From Candidatus Woesearchaeota archaeon (lineage in GTDB: Archaea > Nanobdellota > Nanobdellia > Woesearchaeales > JAHWHD01), in contig JAHWHD010000025.1 of NCBI GenBank assembly GCA_019323525.1, forward strand, positions 1-17,119: 17,119 nt of DNA, given 5' to 3'. The translations under genes and the position numbers were made by a program. Below, piece by piece: positions 1 to 6,285 of this stretch (its first letter is position 1; every line of letters begins with the position of its first letter). The notes under the pieces are model-generated. The model was given only the letters and a program-made list of their open reading frames with translations, was not told the DNA's origin and made no database searches.

Positions 1-1
1 T

Positions 2-1210
2 ATGGCAGCTCTACTGTTTTTGACATACCTGGCGATAGTAATACTTATCGGTATTATCTGCGCAATCCTTTCTAATAAGGCAAAGATACCTAATGTTCTT
101 CTCTTGCTTTTGACAGGTATAGTTCTTAAGAACATCACGTTCCAGGGCAAACCACTTGTCGAGTTTCCTCCTGTGTTTATCACAAGCATCAGCATACTTG
201 CACTTACCTTGATCGTTTTTGATTCAGCTTCACGCTTCAAGTTCAAGGAATTTGACGAGTTCTCGTTCAGTGCACTTAAGCTAACTGCAGTATTCATCAT
301 ACTTACTATGGTATTCCTGACAATCGCAACTGACTACATGTTCGAGCCAGGAACAATACTTCTCTCTATCATGTTCGCATCGCTTATGGCAGGTACATCT
401 CCTGGCGCAGTCCTTGCGATGATCAAAGGCACTAAGAACAAGGTGCTTGAACTTTTAGAGGTTGAATCTATAGTCAACACTCCGTTCATTGTCTTGATAC
501 CTTTCCTTCTTGTCGATCTCATGCTTGGTGCTGAAGGCTCTCCTACTCTTCATATCTTTATTGAACAGATCCAGCCGTTCTCTTTACAGATAATAACCGG
601 CATTGGAACAGGAGTCTTGATAGGCCTGGTCGTGTTCAGGATAATGCGTAAACAGTATTCAGAACAGATCTCTCCTTTAGCACTTATCGGTGCAGCACTG
701 TTGACATATGTGCTTTCAGAGTTTCTTGGCGGCAATGGAGTCCTTGCAGTAACTGTTGCAGGTATAATGTTCGGCACATTTTATATCAAGGAAAAGACAA
801 GACTTCTAGAATACTCCTTAGTATTCTCTAACTTTTTAGAGATTATAGTCTTTATCTTTGTGGGTTTGCTTGTCGAACTCTCTTTTGACCTAAACTTCAT
901 ACTTCCTTCACTGGGCCTTTTCGGAATATTCCTCGCAGTACGCTTTATCTCTATCAACCTGTCATTCATAAGAAAGGAATACAATTTTAAGGAAAAGCTT
1001 TTCATGACACTTAACGCTCCTAAAGGTATAGCTGTCGCAGTCGTAGCATCCACTCTTCTCGTCTATGCTGTTGCAGGCACTCCAGACTTTATCCCTGGCA
1101 TGAAACTCATACTCGACCTTGTACTCTTATTCTTGCTTTACAGCATCATTCTTTCTACAGTTGTTATCAAGTTCTCGAGGTACTTCCTGAGGCTAAAGGT
1201 GATTAAATGA
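2..1210 (+). CDS. CPA-type cation/proton antiporter (NhaP-like)
   Basis: This is an integral membrane protein of 402 residues with about 11-12 hydrophobic segments along its whole length, the size and layout of a monovalent cation:proton antiporter of the CPA superfamily. Recognisable landmarks are GTSPGAV (131-137), ESIVNTP (155-161) and NAPKGIAVAV (338-347). They correspond to the TDPV, ESxxND and RG-containing stretches of NhaP-type CPA1 exchangers. In those exchangers the two conserved aspartates help bind the ion. Here they appear as Ser133 and Thr160, while Glu155 and Asn159 are kept, so the ion or coupling may differ. The ATG lies at the very edge of the window and the N-terminus looks complete (a hydrophobic helix follows at once), but a start further upstream cannot be excluded. 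Its stop overlaps the next ATG (ATGA), and GGTGAT just inside its end serves that gene. The family call is firm; the substrate is unknown. Confidence 0.85.
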   Translation: MAALLFLTYLAIVILIGIICAILSNKAKIPNVLLLLLTGIVLKNITFQGKPLVEFPPVFITSISILALTLIVFDSASRFKFKEFDEFSFSALKLTAVFIILTMVFLTIATDYMFEPGTILLSIMFASLMAGTSPGAVLAMIKGTKNKVLELLEVESIVNTPFIVLIPFLLVDLMLGAEGSPTLHIFIEQIQPFSLQIITGIGTGVLIGLVVFRIMRKQYSEQISPLALIGAALLTYVLSEFLGGNGVLAVTVAGIMFGTFYIKEKTRLLEYSLVFSNFLEIIVFIFVGLLVELSFDLNFILPSLGLFGIFLAVRFISINLSFIRKEYNFKEKLFMTLNAPKGIAVAVVASTLLVYAVAGTPDFIPGMKLILDLVLLFLLYSIILSTVVIKFSRYFLRLKVIK

Positions 1211-1977
1211 TCTTGTTCGGTCCAGCAGGGTTAAGCTCTAAACCTGAACAGATGATTGACTGGGTAAAAAAATCTGGCCTGGGGGTTATCGAGATAGCTT
1301 TCACGCACTCAGTCTATATGAATAATAACACTGCAAAACAAGTCGGCGCTTACGCAAAACAGAAAAATGTCGCGCTTACAATACACGCACCTTATTACAT
1401 CAATTTAACATCACAGGATAAAGAAAAGATAAACGCATCAAAGAAAAGAATCCTGGCAGCATGCGAACGCGGCCACTTTCTTGGCGCAAAATCTGTTGTA
1501 TTCCATGCAGCATACTATCAAACTGATTCTAAAGAAGAGACATACTCTAAAGTAGCGGAAGAGATAAAGGACATGCAGTCTTACATAAAGAAAAACAAGT
1601 GGAACATAAAACTCGCTCCTGAGACAACCGGCAAAGCATCTCAATTCGGAGATGTAGATGAGATCATGCAGCTAAGGAAGGATACTGGCTGCATGCCATG
1701 CATTGACTTTGCACATATCTACGCAAGGAACAACGGAAAGATTGACTACACTGAAATATTTAAGAAGATAAAATCGCTTCCCCACCTTCACGCACATTTC
1801 TCAGGTATTGAATATACTGCAAAAGGCGAGAGACGCCACATTCCTCTAAAAAAACCATTCTTCATACCTCTCGCAAACCATCTCAGGAAATGGAAAAAGC
1901 CCGCACATATAATCTGCGAGTCCCCTGACCCTCCTGGAGACGCATTAAAGATGCTGAACTGGTTCAAAAAATCTTAG
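1207..1977 (+). CDS. Endonuclease IV-like TIM-barrel metalloprotein (AP endonuclease family 2)
   Basis: The 256-residue protein resembles the xylose isomerase-like TIM-barrel family that includes endonuclease IV (Nfo), which cuts DNA 5' of abasic sites using three zinc ions. Most metal-ligand positions can be followed: His60 (TIHAP), His100 (VVFHAA), Glu139 (APETTG), Asp167 and His170 (CIDFAHIYAR), His195/His197 (HLHAHFSG), a Glu208/His211 pair (GERRH) and Glu238 (ICESP). This supports a metal-dependent phosphodiesterase or endonuclease of the archaeal Nfo-like type, acting in base-excision repair. Isomerase relatives share the fold, so the activity is inferred. The ATG overlaps the antiporter stop by 4 bp and sits 4 nt after GGTGA, so the two genes are translationally coupled. 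The 3' end overlaps the convergent membrane-protein gene by 14 bp. Confidence 0.82.
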   Translation: MILFGPAGLSSKPEQMIDWVKKSGLGVIEIAFTHSVYMNNNTAKQVGAYAKQKNVALTIHAPYYINLTSQDKEKINASKKRILAACERGHFLGAKSVVFHAAYYQTDSKEETYSKVAEEIKDMQSYIKKNKWNIKLAPETTGKASQFGDVDEIMQLRKDTGCMPCIDFAHIYARNNGKIDYTEIFKKIKSLPHLHAHFSGIEYTAKGERRHIPLKKPFFIPLANHLRKWKKPAHIICESPDPPGDALKMLNWFKKS

Positions 1978-2488
1978 ATTCTGGTCTTGTGATAAACCAC
2001 ATTATGATTCCGAACATAAGAAGCATGACTATGAAACTGTAAGTGTTAGGACTCTGTAACCATTGCAACCACCAGGAATCGCTTTCAACCCAGCCATAAG
2101 CATTTGCAAACACAAGCGCAACTATAATTATTGAGATTACCACTATAAACCCATGTATTGACTTTCCCCAGCCTTCTCCTACCCCGCCGATCCCTAATAA
2201 CACCATCACCATAAGCATAACAATTATAGCGATCGTTATGTTCGGAAGAAATCGTTTCATCATCTCTACCACATCAGACCCTGGGGAATACATCCCTAGC
2301 ACGTGCGGAACAACAACTCCTAAACCAATAACTAATGCGATAGCTGTACATATCCTATTGTTATCCTTGAAAATATTAGTCTTCTTTAGCGCAAACCATG
2401 AAATCCCAAATATTATGATAAAAGGCAGAGCAAAATCAATCAGAAAATAGTTATTTGTCAGCAATGAAAAATCATATCCAAGCACCAT
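1964..2488 (-). CDS. Five-helix membrane protein, unknown function
   Basis: I do not recognise a family. The 174-residue product is very hydrophobic, with about five transmembrane segments near residues 17-35, 48-66, 82-104, 113-131 and 150-167. Short loops carry a few charges, a Gly-rich stretch (GIGGVGEGWG, about 99-108) and a Trp-rich loop (SWWLQWLQ, about 138-145). The C-terminus ends in a short charged tail. There is no signal peptide other than the first helix and there are no catalytic motifs. The start is supported by a TATA box 27 bp upstream (2511-2520, read on the minus strand), which gives a leaderless mRNA. It runs convergently into the endonuclease IV-like gene with a 14-bp overlap. 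Confidence 0.72.
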   Translation of the reverse strand: MVLGYDFSLLTNNYFLIDFALPFIIIFGISWFALKKTNIFKDNNRICTAIALVIGLGVVVPHVLGMYSPGSDVVEMMKRFLPNITIAIIVMLMVMVLLGIGGVGEGWGKSIHGFIVVISIIIVALVFANAYGWVESDSWWLQWLQSPNTYSFIVMLLMFGIIMWFITRPESKIF

Positions 2489-2510
2489 ATCTACAATTTA
2501 CTCTTTTTAA

Positions 2511-2520
2511 TATTTAAATA
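2511..2520 (-). promoter_or_regulatory. TATA box of the five-helix membrane protein gene
   Basis: The palindromic TATTTAAATA is centred 27 bp upstream of the ATG at 2488. This places transcription initiation at or next to the start codon. Confidence 0.6.
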
Positions 2521-2580
2521 CTTCGGCTTTATAGGGAGCACTAAGACATAATTACACTTTGCCAGATTTGAACCTAAAGC

Positions 2581-2634
2581 TTTATAAATAACCTTCAATA
2601 ATATTACCTTTACAAAGGCATACTCTGTATGCCT
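2581..2634 (+). promoter_or_regulatory. Promoter and 5'-leader palindrome of the 2650 gene
   Basis: A TATA box, TTTATAAATA, lies at 2581-2590. The predicted transcript starts near 2610 and has a leader of about 40 nt, unlike most genes here. The leader contains a perfect inverted repeat, AGGCATAC-TCT-GTATGCCT (2616-2634, 8-bp arms, 3-nt loop). This is followed directly by the ribosome-binding sequence GGGGTGA (2635-2641), 8 nt before the GTG start. The palindrome could be an RNA hairpin controlling ribosome access or a DNA operator just downstream of the start of transcription; the sequence does not decide which. Confidence 0.55.
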
Positions 2635-2649
2635 GGGGTGAATTAACGC

Positions 2650-3144
2650 GTGGTTAGCGCATTATCAGACACTTTCCCCTTAGATTATAAAAACAACAAC
2701 ACAAGCATTGGAAATACTGGCTCTAGCGAAAGGGTCGCTGGAAGCTCATTCTTAAGTAGTTTAGACGTATCAGATTCATGCTACGGTAGATATGAGGATT
2801 TCGATCTTGACCCTGACGACGGATTTTTTCTGCGCCTTGATTCAAAAAGAGAGCAAAATATACAGTCACTTGGCTCATTTTTCAGGGACAATTTAGAACC
2901 TGACTACGGCCAAGGCTACACTAATCACCCTGGCGCCTGTGCTTATGAAGGTAATCCTATAACACTCCAAGTTCCTAAAATAGAATTGCCTCTACATGAC
3001 AAAGACGAGCATCTGGAGATTGTGATAGCAGAGATTGAAGAAGGCTCTCCTCCTGACGAACCAGACCGTGGACCCACCAGAAAAAAAACAAGTTCGTCCC
3101 TCAAAAAACTTAAAACAAAGCCTAAATCCCGCAATAATAAATAA
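2650..3144 (+). CDS. Unknown soluble protein with acidic body and basic tail
   Basis: No family was recognised. The 164-residue product begins with GTG; the choice of start rests on the GGGGTGA ribosome-binding sequence 8 nt upstream and a TATA box about 65 bp upstream. The first 60 residues are rich in Ser, Asn, Gly and Asp and look disordered. The middle is acidic (DFDLDPDDGFF near 51-61; HLEIVIAEIEEG near 121-132). The last 22 residues are strongly basic (RKKTSSSLKKLK and onward). There are no membrane segments or catalytic motifs. The charge split suggests a protein that contacts nucleic acid or a basic partner, but this is only inference. Codon use and length favour a real gene. It ends 33 bp before the PIN-domain gene, which has its own TATA box. 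Confidence 0.55.
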   Translation: MVSALSDTFPLDYKNNNTSIGNTGSSERVAGSSFLSSLDVSDSCYGRYEDFDLDPDDGFFLRLDSKREQNIQSLGSFFRDNLEPDYGQGYTNHPGACAYEGNPITLQVPKIELPLHDKDEHLEIVIAEIEEGSPPDEPDRGPTRKKTSSSLKKLKTKPKSRNNK

Positions 3145-3146
3145 CC

Positions 3147-3154
3147 TTTATAAA
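3147..3154 (+). promoter_or_regulatory. TATA box of the PIN-rpo7-spt4 operon
   Basis: TTTATAAA is centred about 27 bp before the ATG at 3178, which implies a leaderless operon transcript. A second TTTATAAA-like run (3171-3178) touches the start codon and is too close to act as its TATA box. Confidence 0.6.
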
Positions 3155-3177
3155 CAACCGTTTCTCACAATTTATAA

Positions 3178-3558
3178 ATGAAACGTATTATCATTGATAC
3201 AAACTTCCTGCTCATACCAGCACAGTTTAATATCGATATCTTCGACGAGATTGACAAGCTCTGCGACTTCACGTATAAATTATATATAATAGACAAGACT
3301 ATCGACGAAATTAACAACATAATAGAGACTGCAAAAAAAGCTTCTGATAAGAACGCAGCAAAACTTGCTTTAAAGCTTATAAAAGCAAAAGATATAAATA
3401 TCATATACACTGCAAAGGATAAAAGTGTTGACGACTTAATCCTGGAAACTTTAAAAGAGGGGGATATAGTTGCTACACAAGACAAACCTTTAAAAACCAG
3501 GATAAAAAACAAGAAAATTGTGCTAAGGCAAAAAAAATACCTTAAGGTGATGAACTAG
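3178..3558 (+). CDS. PIN-domain RNase, Fcf1/Utp24-like rRNA-processing protein
   Basis: The 126-residue protein is a single PIN domain. The acidic metal-binding residues are visible: Asp7 in IIIDTNFLL, Glu44 in DKTIDEI, Asp85/Asp86 in KSVDDLIL and Asp102 in VATQDKPLKTR. The DTNFLLIPAQF opening and length match the archaeal Fcf1-like family (COG1412). Its eukaryotic members (Fcf1/Utp24) cleave pre-18S rRNA, so a role in pre-rRNA cleavage is inferred. It heads an operon with RNA polymerase subunit Rpo7, Spt4 and two small-subunit ribosomal proteins, a setting typical for this family in archaea. Its last codons contain GGTGA, the ribosome-binding site for rpo7, whose ATG follows the stop with no gap. 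VapC-type toxins share the fold, but there is no antitoxin gene beside it. Confidence 0.85.
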   Translation: MKRIIIDTNFLLIPAQFNIDIFDEIDKLCDFTYKLYIIDKTIDEINNIIETAKKASDKNAAKLALKLIKAKDINIIYTAKDKSVDDLILETLKEGDIVATQDKPLKTRIKNKKIVLRQKKYLKVMN

Positions 3559-4137
3559 ATGTTTTACAGAACCCAGATCAAGGACCATATCCGTGTACCT
3601 CCTGACCTTTTCAACCTTACAAAGGAAGAGGCAGTTATCAAGCGTATCAAAAAAGACTATGAAGGTTTTATCTCAAAAGACCTTGGCATAGTTATCGACG
3701 TTGACAAGGTAACTCAGATCGGTGAAGGGGTTGTTATACCCGGCGACGGAGCTTCATACTATGAAACAGTTTTTGAACTCCTTGTTTTCAAGCCAGAACT
3801 TCAAGAGGTCCTTCTTGGAAGGGTGAAAGATATCGCAGATTTCGGTGTATTCATGGCTCTGGGCCCTATCGAAGGCATGGTTCACGTATCACAGACAATG
3901 GATGATTTTGTCTCGTTCAGCAAGGAAAAAGTGCTCTCTGGCAAGGAATCAAAGAAAGTTTTAAAAGTAGGAGATAAATGCAGAGCAAGAATGATTGCAA
4001 TAAGTTATAAAGACGTTACAAACCCTAAATTCGGCCTTACTATGCGTCAGGCTGGTCTTGGCAAGCTAGAATGGATTGAAGAGGATAACAAACCCAAGGA
4101 AGCCAAGAAAGAAAAGAAAGAGGCAAAGAAAAAATGA
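3559..4137 (+). CDS. rpo7: DNA-directed RNA polymerase subunit Rpo7 (RpoE1)
   Basis: This is the archaeal homologue of eukaryotic Rpb7. Together with Rpo4 it forms the stalk of RNA polymerase, which binds nascent RNA and helps open-complex formation and termination. The N-terminal tip domain (1-80) begins with the family-typical MFYRTQIKDHIRVPPDLF. An S1/OB RNA-binding domain follows at about 82-165, with GRVKDIADFGVFMALGPIEGMVH as its core. The last 20 residues are a Lys/Glu tail (KPKEAKKEKKEAKKK) beyond the usual end of the family. The start is fixed by GGTGA 8 nt upstream and by its position directly after the stop of the PIN gene. The stop overlaps the spt4 ATG. The Rpo4 partner gene is not in this window. 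Confidence 0.97.
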   Translation: MFYRTQIKDHIRVPPDLFNLTKEEAVIKRIKKDYEGFISKDLGIVIDVDKVTQIGEGVVIPGDGASYYETVFELLVFKPELQEVLLGRVKDIADFGVFMALGPIEGMVHVSQTMDDFVSFSKEKVLSGKESKKVLKVGDKCRARMIAISYKDVTNPKFGLTMRQAGLGKLEWIEEDNKPKEAKKEKKEAKKK

Positions 4138-4319
4138 GGAAAAAGGTTTGCAAGAGCTGCAAGGTCTTTGTTGAGGGAAGCACCTGTCCTTTATGCAAAG
4201 GAGAGAACTTTTCAACAAACTGGCAGGGCAGGATAAACATAATCGATGCTAATAAATCAGAAGTTGCGAAAAAAGTGGGTATTGAGGTAAAAGGCGAGTA
4301 CTGCATCAAGTGCAGATAA
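4134..4319 (+). CDS. spt4: Transcription elongation factor Spt4 (RpoE2)
   Basis: The 61-residue zinc protein forms a heterodimer with the NGN domain of Spt5 and increases RNA polymerase processivity. It has the expected zinc site: Cys6-x2-Cys9 and Cys18-x2-Cys21 (CKSC, CPLC). The family motif NWQGRINIIDANKSEVAKKVGI follows, ending in a conserved GxY strand. An oddity is the C-terminus, GEYCIKCR, which has a further CxxC (57, 60) where relatives usually have Ala/Val-type residues. The ATG overlaps the rpo7 stop (ATGA), as in many archaeal rpoE1-rpoE2 pairs. The length is normal for archaeal Spt4. Confidence 0.95.
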   Translation: MRKKVCKSCKVFVEGSTCPLCKGENFSTNWQGRINIIDANKSEVAKKVGIEVKGEYCIKCR

Positions 4320-4336
4320 GAACAATAATATCATAG

Positions 4337-4372
4337 ATACAAAAAAAAACAAAATACACAACAAATACAAAA
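4337..4372 (+). promoter_or_regulatory. G-free A-rich leader of rps24e
   Basis: The 36 nt before the rps24e ATG contain no G at all and are nearly all A and C with a few T. No Shine-Dalgarno sequence is possible there, so translation must start without one, either on a leaderless mRNA or on an unstructured leader. A weak AT-rich TATA-like stretch lies at about 4323-4335. Confidence 0.4.
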
Positions 4373-4753
4373 ATGGAGCTTACAATCAAGAAAAAAATCG
4401 AAACTCCCTTGTTATCAAGGACAAGGGTAACTGCAGAGGCTAGTTATACTGGGCCTACACCGTCAGAAGACTCAATAAAGGATTCTCTTGCTGCAAAGCT
4501 AGGAACAGACAAAAAATTAATATCTGTCCGTCATATTTATACAAGGTTCGGTAAACAGTTCTCTAAGATTATCGCGCACGTCTATGAAAACAAGAAAGAC
4601 ATGGATCTTTACGAGGTAAAGTCAAAGAAACAGAGAAAAGCTGAAGCAGAGTCTGCTAAAAAAGCTGCAGAATCTGCTCCTGCAGAGGAAAACCTAGGCG
4701 CAGCTACAGAAGAAAAGCCTGCAGAAGAAAAATCCGCAGAAGGTGAACAATAA
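4373..4753 (+). CDS. rps24e: Small-subunit ribosomal protein S24e (eS24)
   Basis: The first ~90 residues match eS24: a strand opening MELTIKKKIETPLLSRTRV, the PSEDSIKDSLAAKLG helix, and the diagnostic ISVRHIYTRFGKQFSKIIAHVYE. Residues 90-126 form an Ala/Glu/Lys tail (AEAESAKKAAESAPAEE and onward) that looks disordered and lengthens the protein beyond most archaeal eS24 proteins of about 100 residues. The gene lies 53 bp after spt4 and overlaps the rps27ae ATG by one base (TAATG). GGTGA near its 3' end is the ribosome-binding site for rps27ae. The cluster rpoE1-rpoE2-S24e-S27ae is conserved across archaea. Confidence 0.95.
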   Translation: MELTIKKKIETPLLSRTRVTAEASYTGPTPSEDSIKDSLAAKLGTDKKLISVRHIYTRFGKQFSKIIAHVYENKKDMDLYEVKSKKQRKAEAESAKKAAESAPAEENLGAATEEKPAEEKSAEGEQ

Positions 4754-4965
4754 TGGGAAAAGGCGCTAAATCAACAAAAAAAGGCAAGATCCAGAGAAAG
4801 CCAAAGAAAACATCAGCAAAGTACAAGCATTACAAGGTCGAAGGCGACAAAGTTACAAGGGATAGGACATGCCCAAAATGCGGAGCTGCGGTATTTCTTG
4901 CAAAGCACAAGGACCGCTTGACATGCGGCAAGTGCAAGTATGTAGAATTTATTTCTAAGAAATAA
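4753..4965 (+). CDS. rps27ae: Small-subunit ribosomal protein S27ae (eS31)
   Basis: The 70-residue product starts with a basic, disordered arm (about 1-25, rich in Lys) that reaches into rRNA. It ends in a zinc ribbon with Cys40-x2-Cys43 (CPKCG) and Cys58-x2-Cys61 (CGKCK). This is the archaeal form of eS31 without ubiquitin. The N-terminal arm is longer than in some archaeal homologues, which are often 50-65 residues. The start is supported by GGTGA 6 nt upstream inside rps24e. A T7 run just after the stop (4991-4997) is a likely terminator. The Kae1-Bud32 genes that often follow in other archaea are absent. Confidence 0.95.
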   Translation: MGKGAKSTKKGKIQRKPKKTSAKYKHYKVEGDKVTRDRTCPKCGAAVFLAKHKDRLTCGKCKYVEFISKK

Positions 4966-4990
4966 GTGATTGTTATATTTATCAGAATTA

Positions 4991-4997
4991 TTTTTTT
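4991..4997 (+). terminator. Poly-T terminator of the rps24e-rps27ae transcript
   Basis: A run of seven T residues begins 25 bp after the rps27ae stop, in the position and form of an archaeal intrinsic terminator. It overlaps the stop codon of the convergent coiled-coil gene. Confidence 0.5.
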
Positions 4998-5880
4998 ATC
5001 CTTTGCCCTGAAAAGCTATAAGATCTTCAGTAGTAATCTTCATCCCTTTCTTGATTTTCTCTTCTACACTGGCCTCTAGCTCTTTAAGCTTTTTCTCGAT
5101 TTTATCTTTCTTTTTCTTGAAATTCTCTTCCTTGAACTCATCGACCTGCTCTCTGACCTTTGCAAAGTCTGCAAGCTCTTTTTTAAGTTCTTCATTAACA
5201 TCAGTAAAGTTCTTCTTAAACTCGGATATCCTTTCAAAGATCTCTTTTTCCTTCTTCTTAAGATCTTTGATAGATTTTGAACTTTCAATCATCTCCTCGT
5301 GCCTTACCTGGCTCTCTTTTGCCTTGCTCTGTATCTTTTTGTGGACCTGTTCAGCTTCGTTCTTCAACCTCTCTATCTCTTTAGATATAGCGTGAATCTG
5401 GTCCCATACAGTGCTTACCTGCTGGCTCTCGTCATATTTGCGCTTGAGCTCCTTGATCTTTTTCATTATCTCGGTCTCTTTCTTGAACTGCAAAGCCTCT
5501 GTCTCAATCTTCATCTCAAGCATCTCAATCTCATGTTTAATCTTAGAAGGATCGCCCTTTATATTGTACTTTTGTAGAATCTTTTTCTTCTCTTCATTAA
5601 ATTTCTTGATCTCTTTGATTTTCTCTTTAATACCCTTGTTAAGTTTTTCTCTCTCTACTTTAGTTTCTTTGATATCTGCAGTAAACTTGTCCCTCTTTTC
5701 TTTGCTTTCCCTGCTCTCCTTGATAAGCGCCCTTATTTTATCAGAAACATCCTGCTTTTTCTGGTACCATGCCTCTTTCTGGTCGTTAATTTGGTTAAGT
5801 TTCTTTTTAAGATTAGAAATAAGAAGTTGTTTTTCTTTTAACTGCCTGAACAGCTCTCTTTTCTCGTTATCTGACAACAT
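4996..5880 (-). CDS. Archaeal coiled-coil protein, COG1340-like
   Basis: The 294-residue product is almost entirely heptad-patterned helix rich in Lys and Glu (about 1-275). A short break near KYNIKGDPSK (about 104-113) suggests a hairpin of two long coiled coils. The C-terminus KKGMKITTEDLIAFQGKG matches the conserved end of archaeal coiled-coil proteins of the COG1340/DUF7121 type, whose function is unknown. There are no ATPase motifs, so it is not an SMC or Rad50 fragment. It follows the ribosomal stalk operon in the same direction but is separated from it by a poly-T terminator and AT-rich sequence that probably contains its promoter. The ATG is preceded closely by GCGAGG. Confidence 0.8.
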   Translation of the reverse strand: MLSDNEKRELFRQLKEKQLLISNLKKKLNQINDQKEAWYQKKQDVSDKIRALIKESRESKEKRDKFTADIKETKVEREKLNKGIKEKIKEIKKFNEEKKKILQKYNIKGDPSKIKHEIEMLEMKIETEALQFKKETEIMKKIKELKRKYDESQQVSTVWDQIHAISKEIERLKNEAEQVHKKIQSKAKESQVRHEEMIESSKSIKDLKKKEKEIFERISEFKKNFTDVNEELKKELADFAKVREQVDEFKEENFKKKKDKIEKKLKELEASVEEKIKKGMKITTEDLIAFQGKG

Positions 5881-5928
5881 CCTCGCAAACCCGTATGGTA
5901 CATTTTCAAAAATAAATATATAATAAAT

Positions 5929-5941
5929 AAAAAAATAAAAA
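5929..5941 (-). terminator. Poly-T terminator after rpl12
   Basis: Read on the minus strand, T5-A-T7 follows two bases after the L12 stop codon. This U-rich ending with no hairpin is typical of archaeal termination. It would close the L1-L10-L12 transcript before the coiled-coil gene. Confidence 0.6.
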
Positions 5942-5942
5942 T

Positions 5943-6257
5943 TTAGCCGAACAATGCTCCTAGCCCGGCAGCTGCCTGTTCTTCGCTTTTCTTATCTTCC
6001 TTTTTCTCTTCCTTCTTAGCTTCTCCGCCAGCAGGCGCAGCAGCTTCAGCAGGAGCTGCAGCCACAGGTGCAGCTTGAACAACAGCAGCTTTCTCGATTG
6101 CCTCATCAATATTGACACCTTCAAGAGCAGCTATCAAAGCTTTAACCCTTGCATCATCAACCTTGACTCCAGCAGCATCTAATACCTTTTTTACGTTAGC
6201 TTCATTGATTTCTTGTCCAGCTTTATGCAATAACATTGCAGCGTATACGTATTCCAT
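5943..6257 (-). CDS. rpl12: Ribosomal stalk protein P1/L12
   Basis: This is the archaeal stalk protein that binds P0 as dimers and recruits translational GTPases. The 104-residue chain starts MEYVYAAMLLHKAGQEI, the dimerisation helix that opens this family. It has an Ala/Pro hinge (about 60-80), a charged KKEEKKEDKK stretch, and the terminal GLGALFG that contacts elongation factors. An upstream in-frame ATG would add 21 residues, but GGAGGT at 6265-6270 sits 7 nt before the ATG at 6257 and the homology begins exactly there, so this start was chosen. The upstream gene L10 ends 29 bp before it. It is the last gene of the L1-L10-L12 operon. Confidence 0.96.
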   Translation of the reverse strand: MEYVYAAMLLHKAGQEINEANVKKVLDAAGVKVDDARVKALIAALEGVNIDEAIEKAAVVQAAPVAAAPAEAAAPAGGEAKKEEKKEDKKSEEQAAAGLGALFG

Positions 6258-6285
6258 TTTCATGACCTCCATTAAATAATGATTA

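Noticed and set aside
2560..2585. tRNA T-arm-like sequence (GGTTCAAATC on the minus strand)
   Set aside because: The flanking bases do not pair into a T stem, there is no acceptor or anticodon arm, and the site lies in a promoter.
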